Shown piece by piece: positions 1 through 9,351 of a DNA stretch of 64,000 nt (position 1 is the stretch's first letter; the number at the start of each line of letters is the position of its first letter). The notes below the pieces were generated by a model, which worked only from the letters and a program-made list of their open reading frames with translations, had not been told where the DNA came from and ran no database searches. The position numbers were made by a program, and so were the translations under genes. Where the stretch lies: positions 62,001 through 126,000 of the forward strand of contig JADBKQ010000003.1 of NCBI GenBank assembly GCA_014896305.1. Direction: 5' to 3'. This DNA comes from Limnochordaceae bacterium (GTDB lineage: Bacteria > Bacillota > Limnochordia > Limnochordales > DUMU01).

Positions 1-343
<343 letters not shown>

Positions 344-488
344 CTACCTACTCTCTCCCCCGGCTTACACGTTGCACGCCAGAGTGGCCCGCACGATAGC
401 TCGCTCCAGTCCCTGGGTAGAAGGCCAGCCTCCCCGTCTCGCCGCACCCCTCTAAACACTGTCGCCGAAGCCATCACCGCCGCAGGAA

Positions 489-705
489 AAGAAAAACCCC
501 GTCCCATTGGGACGAGGTTCCCCGCGGTACCACCCAACTTGCCCGGGCCAGGATCGGCTCGGACCCACTCTACCCGTGTAACGGCCGGCAGCCGGATCCT
601 GCTCCCGGGCCCATTCCGTCCAGTCAACCCGCCAGGCTCTCACCTTTCCTGACTCGCTGCGGGGCGACACTGAGCGTACTTTTCCCGTTCATCGCAGTTC
701 GCAAA
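489..705 (-). promoter_or_regulatory. T-box riboswitch leader of trpS
   Basis: Read on the minus strand, the leader contains the conserved T-box sequence GGGTGGTACCGCGG (complement of 522-535). It is followed by an intrinsic terminator with stem CCTCGTCCC / GGGACGGGG and a T-run (complement of about 489-519). The 5' part has the usual stem I elements: GATGAACGGGAAAAGTACGC near 700-675 and GGTGAGAGCC near 640. A TGG triplet after GGAA (complement of 611-613) is the likeliest specifier codon and fits tryptophan; a second TGG at 620-622 is an alternative. Binding of uncharged tRNA-Trp should disrupt the terminator and allow trpS transcription. Confidence 0.93.
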
Positions 706-775
706 GCTTATGATGAATCCAGATTTCCGTTGCCAAAAGGCTCTAGCCTCTTGGCTTCCTCGCAAGGTACAGGAA

Positions 776-851
776 TGGCAGGGGAGAAGGGACTCGAACC
801 CCCAACACCCGGTTTTGGAGACCGGTGCTCTACCAGTTGAGCTACTCCCCT
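776..851 (-). tRNA. tRNA-Trp (anticodon CCA)
   Basis: The minus strand folds as a cloverleaf. The acceptor stem is AGGGGAG / CTCCCCT, the discriminator is G, and the 3' CCA is encoded. The anticodon stem-loop is CCGGT CTCCAAA ACCGG with anticodon CCA, and the T-arm carries GGTTCGAGTCC. It lies about 70 nt upstream of the trpS T-box on the same strand, so the tRNA and the leader that senses it are neighbours. Confidence 0.96.
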
Positions 852-1015
852 GCGTAACAACTGTACTTTACCATCCTCTCGCAGCGGTGTCAATTCCCCG
901 TCCCGGCACAAGTGACTATGCTGGCCGGCCTGGCGACGACGCTCGGCCCAAACCAACCCCCCGCGTTGAAGCGTGGACAGCACCACCGGCGGGCCAGATT
1001 CGCTTACCGCCTGCG

Positions 1016-1453
1016 TCACCGCCAGCGGCCACCGCCTGGCTGACTGGCTTGCGTGGCGGACCCCACCATGCCGCCCAGCGCTCCCACCAGAAACGCCAGG
1101 ACAAGCCAGGTAACCAGCGGTGGAGAGAAGATGTGAATCCCGTAGCCTACCCACCAGGCAACCAGGATTGCATAAAGGACGCCCACAGCCAGGCCGTGGA
1201 GCCAGCCCAACCGCCGGGTGCGGCGTCCGGTCACCACTGCCCCCACGCCAATGGCCGAGAGGTTGAGTACCCGCAGCCAGCGATCGGACAAGGCGGGCCA
1301 GTTGGTGAAAGCCAGCGCCAATCCTTGCAGAAGCGCCAACACTAGGATGACCAAGCCGGCAGCGATCACCCCTCTCAAGAAGGCTCCCAGGTAAAAGGGA
1401 GAATGGCCATCCACCAGCTCATCGCCATCGAGCGGAGTGCGTACGGTCGGCAT
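1016..1453 (-). CDS. TIGR04086-type small integral membrane protein
   Basis: A protein of about 145 residues with four hydrophobic segments (roughly residues 24-46, 55-70, 77-98 and 105-125), and a short acidic N-terminus. Size and topology match the TIGR04086 membrane proteins of spore-forming Bacillota, whose function is unknown. The ATG start gives MPTVRTPLDGDELVDG and has GGAGG upstream (complement of 1463-1467). A longer open frame exists upstream but lacks a better ribosome site. Family assignment is by resemblance only. Confidence 0.6.
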   Translation of the reverse strand: MPTVRTPLDGDELVDGHSPFYLGAFLRGVIAAGLVILVLALLQGLALAFTNWPALSDRWLRVLNLSAIGVGAVVTGRRTRRLGWLHGLAVGVLYAILVAWWVGYGIHIFSPPLVTWLVLAFLVGALGGMVGSATQASQPGGGRWR

Positions 1454-1664
1454 AGCTGCCCAACCTCCTTTTCTGGACACTGCGCCCGGACCCCCCGCCA
1501 AGGATTTCGCGAACAGCCCGCTCGCCGTCGAGTCCCCGCCTCATACTACGAAAGAAGCGGCCCGCCTAGACCTGACTTGTCCGGCTGAGCCGCTCCTCGT
1601 TGGGGCCGACCTGTTTATTGAACTGAACGCCGTCTTCCACCGCGTTCGCCCGCGGCGATAGCGA

Positions 1665-3740
1665 TCAGGATGCTTTCTCCTTGTGCGCCTGCTCAATGAT
1701 CTGCTGCGCGATCGGCCCCGGAACCTCTTCATAGTGATCGACGTTGACCCGGAACGAGCCGCGCCCTTGCGTGATGGAGCGAAGATCCGTGGCGTAACGG
1801 AACATCTCCGCCTGCGGTACCAGCGCCTTGACGATCTGTTGCCCCGCCGGACCCGGCTCCATCCCTAGGATCCGCCCCCGTTTCTTGTTGAGATCGCCGA
1901 TCACGTCGCCCATCACCGACTCCGGCACGTGCACCTCAACCATCAGAATCGGTTCCATCAGGATTGGCGTCGCTTCCATAAACGCTTTCTTCATCGCCAT
2001 GCTGGCCGCAATCTTGAACGCCATTTCCGATGAATCCACCGGGTGGAACGATCCATCATACAGATTGACCTTCACGTCCACCACCGGGTAGCCGGCTAGA
2101 ATCCCCTCGCTGGCAGTCTCCCGCACGCCCTTTTCCACCGCCGGAATGTACTGTTTGGGTACAGCCCCACCGAAGATGGTATCGGTGAACTGCAACCCCG
2201 ACCCCAGTGGCAGCGGCGAAATCTCCAGAAAGACGTGGCCATACTGGCCCCGGCCGCCCGTCTGTTTCTTATGCTTGTACTCGGCCTTGGCCGTACCTTT
2301 GACCGTCTCCCGGTATGGAATCTTCGGCGTCTGCAGCTCGGCCTCGACCCCGAACTTCTTGTGCAGGCGGCTGACGATGACGTCCAGATGCAACTCTCCC
2401 TGGCCCGACACCAGCGTCTGAGCCGTCTCTGCTTGCCGGCTGACCCGGAAGGTCGGGTCTTCCTCTTCTAGGCGGCTCAATCCGGCCCCAATCTTCTCTT
2501 CATCTCCCCGAGCTTTCGGCTCCACCGCCATGCTGATCACGGGCTCGGGGAACACGATGGGCGGCAGCTTCACCGGATGCTCCCGGCAGGTTAATGTGTC
2601 ATTGGTATTGGTTCCGGCCAGCTTGGCCACGCCGCCGATGTCTCCCGCGGGCAGATGATCCACGGGCACCTGCTCCTTTCCCTTCATCAGGAAGAGCTGG
2701 GCCAGACGCTCATCGTGATCCTGAGAGACATTGTACACGGTAGTGTTGGTCCGCAGCACGCCCCGGAATACCCGCATCAACGTGATCTTGCCCACGTACG
2801 GGTCTGAAATGGTCTTGAACACCAGGGCAGCCACCGGCCCGTTCTCCTCGCAAGCCACCTGTTCCTCCTGGCCCTGCGGAGTCTGGGCCCGGACGGTCCG
2901 ATCAGCAGGGCTGGGCAGCCAGTGCACCAACGCATCCAGCAAGGGAGCAATACCGGCCACTTTCAGCGCCGAGCCACACAAGACTGGCACCAGCTGGCGG
3001 CTCTTGACCCCGGTGGCGACCCCCTGCCGGATTTCTTCCTCCGTCAGTTCTTGCCCCTCCAGATATTTCTCGGTCAGCTGGTCATCGACCGCGGCCACCG
3101 CCTCTACCAGCGCGTCCCTGGCCGCCTGCACCTTGTCGTGCAGTTCAGCAGGGATCGGCCCTGCGCTGGGTTTGCCGGCCGCATCGAACGTCAGCATCTG
3201 CTGGCGAACGAGATCCACGATACCCCGAAAGTCATTGGCCTGGCCCACGGGAATCTGCACGGGAGCTACCGCCTTCCCAAAGGTGTCCCGCAGCTCCTGC
3301 AGGCACTTATCGAAGTTGGCGTTCTCCCGGTCCATTTTGTTGACGAAGACCAGCCGCGGAAGGTGCTCATCATCCGCAAAAGACCAGGTTTTCTCCGTCC
3401 CGACGGCAACGCCGGCGGAGGCATCGAGGACCACCAGTGCGCCTTCCACTACTCGTAGAGCGCTCTTGACCTCCCCGAGAAAGTCGAAATACCCGGGCGT
3501 GTCCAGGAGGTTGATCCGGTGGTCTGCCCACTCGGCCGGCGCCAGGGCGGTGCTGACACTGATCTTGCGACGGACCTCTTCTGGGTCGTAATCCCCTACG
3601 CTGGTTCCTTCGTCCACCCGTCCCAGGCGGCTGATGGAGCCGGAGCAGAACAGCATGGCTTCCAGCAGCGACGTCTTGCCCGCACCTCCGTGGGAGACCA
3701 AAGCTACGTTGCGCAGTTGCTCGGTGCTGTACTTCCTCAA
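1665..3740 (-). CDS. Elongation factor G-like GTPase (EF-G paralogue)
   Basis: A 691-residue protein with the EF-G domain order: GTPase domain (P-loop SHGGAGKTSL at about residue 16, DTPGY at about 80, NKMD at about 134), domain II, and domains III-V ending in a typical EF-G C-terminus. Two motifs differ from canonical EF-G. The P-loop reads GGAGKT instead of AHIDAGKT, and switch II reads DTPGY where DTPGH carries the catalytic histidine. Both are seen in the second EF-G lineage of many bacteria, so this is unlikely to be the main translocase; a ribosome-associated role is inferred. The TTG start is supported by GGAGGAG upstream. It stands alone, not in a str operon. Confidence 0.85.
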   Translation of the reverse strand: MRKYSTEQLRNVALVSHGGAGKTSLLEAMLFCSGSISRLGRVDEGTSVGDYDPEEVRRKISVSTALAPAEWADHRINLLDTPGYFDFLGEVKSALRVVEGALVVLDASAGVAVGTEKTWSFADDEHLPRLVFVNKMDRENANFDKCLQELRDTFGKAVAPVQIPVGQANDFRGIVDLVRQQMLTFDAAGKPSAGPIPAELHDKVQAARDALVEAVAAVDDQLTEKYLEGQELTEEEIRQGVATGVKSRQLVPVLCGSALKVAGIAPLLDALVHWLPSPADRTVRAQTPQGQEEQVACEENGPVAALVFKTISDPYVGKITLMRVFRGVLRTNTTVYNVSQDHDERLAQLFLMKGKEQVPVDHLPAGDIGGVAKLAGTNTNDTLTCREHPVKLPPIVFPEPVISMAVEPKARGDEEKIGAGLSRLEEEDPTFRVSRQAETAQTLVSGQGELHLDVIVSRLHKKFGVEAELQTPKIPYRETVKGTAKAEYKHKKQTGGRGQYGHVFLEISPLPLGSGLQFTDTIFGGAVPKQYIPAVEKGVRETASEGILAGYPVVDVKVNLYDGSFHPVDSSEMAFKIAASMAMKKAFMEATPILMEPILMVEVHVPESVMGDVIGDLNKKRGRILGMEPGPAGQQIVKALVPQAEMFRYATDLRSITQGRGSFRVNVDHYEEVPGPIAQQIIEQAHKEKAS

Positions 3741-3753
3741 CCGGATCTCCTCC

Positions 3754-4521
3754 TTACGCTCGCAATCTTCCCGCTCTTACGCCATCGGGACGGGTTGCGG
3801 CCGCTTCCCCCTGCAAAACGACCGCACCCGGCTGCGACGGTGCTCGCCCGCCCAGCTCCATGTAGCGACGGAACATCGTCTGCAGATCCTGCCAGGCCAA
3901 AGGCTTCTTGTGCGGGTCTCGTAACAGGGCAGCCGGGTGGAAGGTAGCGATGACGGGGATCGATCGGTACGTCAACCACCGTCCACGGTCGCGGGTGATC
4001 CTGGCCGTCGGACCGATCAACGCCTGCAAAGCGGTACTGCCCAAACAAAGGATCACTTTGGGAGCGATCAGATCGATCTGGCGGTTCAGATAGGGGAGAC
4101 ACGCGGCAATCTCATCGGGCAAGGGCACCCGGTTATTGGGAGGCCGGCACTTGACTACGTTTGCAATGTAGACTTCCTCACGGGTGAATCCCAGAGCGGC
4201 CAGCATGCGATCGAGTAACTGACCCGCTGCCCCCACGAACGGTCGTCCCAGCTCATCTTCTGTTGCCCCCGGCCCTTCGCCCACGACGAGCAGATCAGCC
4301 TGGGAATCTCCTTCGCCAAAGACCACCTGACGACACCCCGCCCGCAGGCGGCACTGGCGACAGCTTCGCACATGGACAGAGAGCTGCGATAGGCTGGCGA
4401 AAGCCGCCAGACCTGACTCTGGCGCAGCGGCAACCGGCCGCCGCTCCGCCTGCGGGCGCAGTTCCTGATCTGGTTCACCTGGAAACAAGTGTAGTTGTTG
4501 GCCGGCGCTTCTGTCCGCCAC
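3754..4521 (-). CDS. Uracil-DNA glycosylase, family 4 (Fe-S type)
   Basis: Removes uracil from DNA formed by cytosine deamination. The 255-residue protein carries the family-4 motif GEGPGATEDELGRPFVGAAG, the strand around NVVKCRPPNNR, and the C-terminal HPAALLRDP loop. Cysteines in CRQCRLRAGC near the start and in KCRPPNNR...AACLPYL fit the ligands of the 4Fe-4S cluster of this family. The GTG start has GGAGG (complement of 4531-4535). There is an unconserved N-terminal extension of about 45 residues and a basic, alanine-rich tail. It lies 14 nt after acylphosphatase, so both are probably co-transcribed. Confidence 0.9.
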   Translation of the reverse strand: MADRSAGQQLHLFPGEPDQELRPQAERRPVAAAPESGLAAFASLSQLSVHVRSCRQCRLRAGCRQVVFGEGDSQADLLVVGEGPGATEDELGRPFVGAAGQLLDRMLAALGFTREEVYIANVVKCRPPNNRVPLPDEIAACLPYLNRQIDLIAPKVILCLGSTALQALIGPTARITRDRGRWLTYRSIPVIATFHPAALLRDPHKKPLAWQDLQTMFRRYMELGGRAPSQPGAVVLQGEAAATRPDGVRAGRLRA

Positions 4522-4534
4522 GCCCCTTTGCCTC

Positions 4535-4882
4535 CTACTCCCGAATATGAAAGGACGAATAGCGGCCGGTGGGCGCCCCCCATTCCACCTGGTAGTCCCT
4601 CACAGCGGCACCGATCGGCCCTATGAGCAGCTGGTTCAGGAAGGCCGTCAACGGTTCCATCGCCCCCTCCGCCCACACCTCTACCGCCCCATCCTCCCGG
4701 TTGCGGACCCAACCCTGAACGGCATGCCGAGCCGCCTCTCGCTGGGCAAACAAGCGAAACCCGACTCCCTGAACCTGGCCAAAGAGCAACAGATGAAAGC
4801 GTTGCTCGCCGTCGTTGGGATTGGCTTTGGCCTGCGACGGGGAACGAATAGCGCCAGCCCCGCCTCCTGCCGACTCCTGCAT
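4535..4882 (-). CDS. acyP: Acylphosphatase
   Basis: Hydrolyses acyl phosphates such as acetyl phosphate or carbamoyl phosphate. The C-terminal 90 residues show the family signature FGQVQGVGFRLFAQREA, with the catalytic arginine in GVGFR, and the second motif GWVRNREDGAVEVWAEG with the catalytic asparagine. About 28 extra N-terminal residues (serine, glycine and alanine rich) precede the domain. The ATG start was chosen for the GGGAGGG about 7 nt upstream. The next gene is a uracil-DNA glycosylase. Confidence 0.9.
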   Translation of the reverse strand: MQESAGGGAGAIRSPSQAKANPNDGEQRFHLLLFGQVQGVGFRLFAQREAARHAVQGWVRNREDGAVEVWAEGAMEPLTAFLNQLLIGPIGAAVRDYQVEWGAPTGRYSSFHIRE

Positions 4883-4903
4883 CCGCACCCTCCCTATTGC
4901 GAA

Positions 4904-4942
4904 AGCACAGCGATGACGGCACTGTGACGTCCTCGCTGTGCT
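4904..4942 (-). terminator. Inverted repeat downstream of the opp operon, candidate terminator
   Basis: A perfect 9-bp inverted repeat, AGCACAGCG / CGCTGTGCT, is separated by 21 nt. On the minus strand the distal arm is followed by TTTCGC. It lies between oppF and the acylphosphatase gene, both on the minus strand, so it could end the opp transcript. The short T-run makes it a weak intrinsic terminator; it could also be a protein-binding palindrome in front of acyP. Confidence 0.45.
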
Positions 4943-5019
4943 AGTATTCCGCGTAAAGGCTAGAAACTCCTCCCGCCGGTACCGCTCGCGATCCTCACCC
5001 GCCGACCGGTTTGGTACAG

Positions 5020-6045
5020 TCAGTCGTAGAGGTGGCAAGCAACCTGATGGCCCGGCCGGGCTTCCCGCAAGGGCGGAGACACCTCCGCACAGATGGGCTT
5101 CGCCAACGGGCAGCGGGCCCGGAAACGGCAGCCTGGGCCGGGGTTGATGGGGCTGGGCACCTCTCCCTGCAGGATCTGCCGCTGGCGACTCTTCTCGGCC
5201 CGTGGATCGGGGATCGGCACCGCGGAGAGCAGCCCTTGCGTGTACGGATGCAGCGGTTCACGGTAGAGTTCGTCCGTATCCGCCAGTTCTACCAACTGGC
5301 CCAGGTACATGACCCCGACCCGGTCACTCAGGTGACGAACCATCGCCAGATCGTGGGCAATGAAGATGTAGGTCAGGTTCTTCTGCTCCTTCAGCTCGGC
5401 CAGCAAGTTGACCACCTGCGCCTGGATCGACACATCCAGGGCGGAGATGGGTTCATCGGCCACCAGGAACTCCGGGTTGACGGCCAGAGCCCGTGCAATG
5501 CCGATCCGCTGGCGCTGGCCGCCACTGAACTCGTGGGGGAAGCGGGAGGCGTGCTCCTTGGACAGGCCTACCAACTCCAACAGTTCCTGAATCCGCTGCT
5601 GGCGGGCGGCTCCCCGGGCCAGGTGGTGAATGTCCAGAGCCTCCCCGACGATATCGGCTACCGTCATGCGAGGATCCAGGGAGGCGTATGGGTCCTGGAA
5701 GATCATCTGCGCCCGGCGCTGAAATTCCCGGCGCAACTGCCCCCGGGCATGGGTCACGTCCTGGCCATCGTAGATGATGCGCCCCGCCGTGGGCGTATAA
5801 AGGCCTAGCAGCGTCCGGCCCACCGTCGTCTTCCCGCATCCGCTCTCACCGACCAGGCCGAACACTTCACCCCGACAAACCGAAAACGTCACGTCGTCCA
5901 CGGCGTGCAAGATCCGTCGACGTCCCAGGGTGAAGTACTTGCGCAGCCCCTCTACCTGCAGCAGAGGCTGCTGGCCAGTGCGGGCCGGTAAACCTTTGCT
6001 GGCAGAGTGGGGCTGTGGCTTCCCTGCTGTCATTACCGTGCTCAC
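5020..6045 (-). CDS. oppF: Peptide ABC transporter ATP-binding protein (OppF/DppF type)
   Basis: Second ATPase of the peptide importer. It has Walker A GLVGESGCGKTTVG (about residue 55), signature SGGQRQRIGIARAL, Walker B FLVADEPISALD, and the C-terminal oligopeptide-transporter extension with CRFRARCPLA, which carries cysteines. About 342 codons from a GTG start that sits 7-8 nt after GGGAGGGG; an ATG 12 nt further in is too far from that site. It begins 2 nt after the oppD stop and is the last gene of the operon. A motif of the type LIxR...CP is usual for OppD/OppF and not for other ABC ATPases. Confidence 0.93.
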   Translation of the reverse strand: MSTVMTAGKPQPHSASKGLPARTGQQPLLQVEGLRKYFTLGRRRILHAVDDVTFSVCRGEVFGLVGESGCGKTTVGRTLLGLYTPTAGRIIYDGQDVTHARGQLRREFQRRAQMIFQDPYASLDPRMTVADIVGEALDIHHLARGAARQQRIQELLELVGLSKEHASRFPHEFSGGQRQRIGIARALAVNPEFLVADEPISALDVSIQAQVVNLLAELKEQKNLTYIFIAHDLAMVRHLSDRVGVMYLGQLVELADTDELYREPLHPYTQGLLSAVPIPDPRAEKSRQRQILQGEVPSPINPGPGCRFRARCPLAKPICAEVSPPLREARPGHQVACHLYD

Positions 6046-6046
6046 C

Positions 6047-7294
<1,248 letters not shown>

Positions 7295-7340
7295 CTCTTC
7301 CCCTCTTCCCCTTGCCTGCCGTCTCTACTGCATACCGCCG

Positions 7341-8273
7341 CTATTTGCGCAGTCGGGGGTCGAGAGCATCCCGCAGGCCGTCACCGACGAAGTTGAAACC
7401 GAGCATGATTAAACTCAAGGCGATGGCGGGCACAATCAGTTGCAGCGGGAACGCTTGCATGACTTGATACCCGGAGTTGACCATTGTGCCCAGGCTGGCC
7501 ATGGGATCCGGAATCCCCAACCCGATGAAGGAAAGGAAGGCCTCGCCGAAGATGGCGCCAGGAATCGTCAACGTGACGTTGACCAGGATGACGCCCAAGC
7601 TGTTGGGCAAGAGGTGGCGGAAGAGGATACGCCAATGGCTGGCGCCGAGAGCCCGGGCAGCGAGGGCGTACTCATACTCGCGCAACTGCAGCACCTGTCC
7701 TCGGACCAACCGGGCCATTCCTACCCAGCCGGTGAGCCCCATGGCCAGGATGATCGTCCAAAAGCCCGGGCCCATGACTACCATGAGGAGAATGACGATC
7801 AACAAGTATGGGATACCGTAGAGAATGTCCACGATCCGCATCATCACATCATCCACGGTACCGCCGAAATACCCTGAGATCCCGCCATACACCGCCCCGA
7901 TGAGCAGGTCGAGAGCGGCTGAGAAAATACCGATGAGCAACGAGATGCGGGCGCCATACCACAGACGGGTGAAGACATCGCGGCCCAACACATCCGTACC
8001 CAACCAGTGTTCGGCCGAGGGCGGAGCATACATGTTGTACAGGTCCTGGGTGCGGTAATCGAAGCCGTTCAGATGTGGACCAATGATAGCCATGATCCCC
8101 ATGAGGACAAGTACAATCAAACCAGCCAGGGCCATACGGTTCCGGCGGAATTGACGCCAGGCCTCGCGCCAATAGCCCACCACGGGGCGGTCGATCTCGT
8201 CCGCCTTTGCCCGATCAAACGACGCCGGAACGAACAATTCCGCTGAAGGGGATGGGTTCTGCCCCTCCATCAC
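7341..8273 (-). CDS. oppC: Peptide ABC transporter permease (OppC/DppC type)
   Basis: Inner membrane permease with the OppC N-terminal region (SFDRAKADEIDRPVVGYW), a first membrane segment after FRRNRMALAGLIVLV, a long loop with LGTDVLGRDVFTRLWYGAR, and five further segments. The EAA loop reads ARALGASHWRILFRHLLPN and contacts the ATPases. The start is uncertain. GTG at this end lies 10 nt after AGGAG; an ATG 9 nt upstream directly abuts that site and is less likely. It follows oppB with a short gap. Confidence 0.92.
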   Translation of the reverse strand: MMEGQNPSPSAELFVPASFDRAKADEIDRPVVGYWREAWRQFRRNRMALAGLIVLVLMGIMAIIGPHLNGFDYRTQDLYNMYAPPSAEHWLGTDVLGRDVFTRLWYGARISLLIGIFSAALDLLIGAVYGGISGYFGGTVDDVMMRIVDILYGIPYLLIVILLMVVMGPGFWTIILAMGLTGWVGMARLVRGQVLQLREYEYALAARALGASHWRILFRHLLPNSLGVILVNVTLTIPGAIFGEAFLSFIGLGIPDPMASLGTMVNSGYQVMQAFPLQLIVPAIALSLIMLGFNFVGDGLRDALDPRLRK

Positions 8274-8286
8274 AATGGACATACTC

Positions 8287-9210
8287 CTACCCCCTCTCGG
8301 CCAACCGGATTCTCGGATCAATGACTCCGTAGAGCAGATCCACGATAAAGTTGGCGGCAATCAGCAACCCGGCGTAGAACACGGTTGTGCCCATAATCAG
8401 AGTGTAGTCCCGATTGTAGATGCTTTCAACGTAGTATTTTCCCAGGCCGGGAACACCAAAGATCGTCTCGATGATCAGAGTCCCTGTAATGATGCCAGCC
8501 GTCAAAGGCCCCAGCACCGTCACCAGAGGCAGAATGGCGTTGCGCCACATGTGCCGGCCTACGACGCTCCACGAAGACAGCCCCTTGGCCCGGGCGGTGC
8601 GGATGTAATCCTGACCCACGACCTCCAGCATACTGGTCCTCATCAAGCGGGTCAGCGACCCCAGCATGCCGATGCCCAGGGAGAATGCGGGCAAGATGGT
8701 GTAAGAAAAGCCCTCCCAGCGAGCAACGGGTAGCCAACCAAGCCGGACTCCAACCACATACTGGAGCACAGTGGCAAAAACGAAGCTCGGCACCGAGACG
8801 AAAAGGAGGGAAAGAAGGACAGCCGTATAGTCCAGCACGCCATTGCGGTGCAAAGAAGCGACGGTACCCAATGTCACTCCCACGATCACTGCGAACAGGA
8901 GGGCCTCCAGCCCCAGCTGGGCCGAGACCGGAAAACCATCACGAATCATGTCGTTCACAGACCGATTCGTCTGCCGCATGGATATTCCCAGGTCACCATG
9001 GAGCAGATTGAGAAGATAATCTCCGTATTGTACCAGTAGCGGTTTGTCCAGCCCGTATTTTTCCAGCATAAGTTGATGAATGGAGGGAGTAACCTTCTCC
9101 GAGGAGAACGGGTCCCCAGGAATTGCATGCATCAAAAAGAATGTGACTGTCGTCACCAACCAGAGGGCGATCACCGAATAGACCAACCGCCGGGCAAGAT
9201 ACCTTGCCAC
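8287..9210 (-). CDS. oppB: Peptide ABC transporter permease (OppB/DppB type)
   Basis: A 307-residue permease with six predicted membrane segments. It starts MARYLARRLVYSVIALWLV, the typical OppB first helix, followed by the external loop MHAIPGDPF. The EAA loop is ARAKGLSSWSVVGRHMWRNA. The GTG start is preceded by GGGGGATGAAGG. It lies 142 nt downstream of the peptide-binding protein gene; a strong hairpin sits in that gap. Confidence 0.93.
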   Translation of the reverse strand: MARYLARRLVYSVIALWLVTTVTFFLMHAIPGDPFSSEKVTPSIHQLMLEKYGLDKPLLVQYGDYLLNLLHGDLGISMRQTNRSVNDMIRDGFPVSAQLGLEALLFAVIVGVTLGTVASLHRNGVLDYTAVLLSLLFVSVPSFVFATVLQYVVGVRLGWLPVARWEGFSYTILPAFSLGIGMLGSLTRLMRTSMLEVVGQDYIRTARAKGLSSWSVVGRHMWRNAILPLVTVLGPLTAGIITGTLIIETIFGVPGLGKYYVESIYNRDYTLIMGTTVFYAGLLIAANFIVDLLYGVIDPRIRLAERG

Positions 9211-9258
9211 CCTTCATCCCCCGCTTCACCCTGCCGGCTTCACCGCCGGTTCACAGGG

Positions 9259-9285
9259 GAGCAGCGGGGCGTAGCCCCGCTGCTC
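9259..9285 (-). other. Strong hairpin between oppA and oppB
   Basis: A perfect 12-bp stem, GAGCAGCGGGGC / GCCCCGCTGCTC, with a 3-nt loop. On the minus strand no T-run follows, so it is not a classic terminator. Such hairpins after binding-protein genes often protect the upstream message or reduce read-through, which gives more binding protein than permease. That role is inferred. Confidence 0.7.
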
Positions 9286-9351
9286 GCTTCCCTGCCACAG
9301 GGTCGTAATCAACCGGCCAATCCAGTTCGACTCTGGAGATAGGCCCGACTT

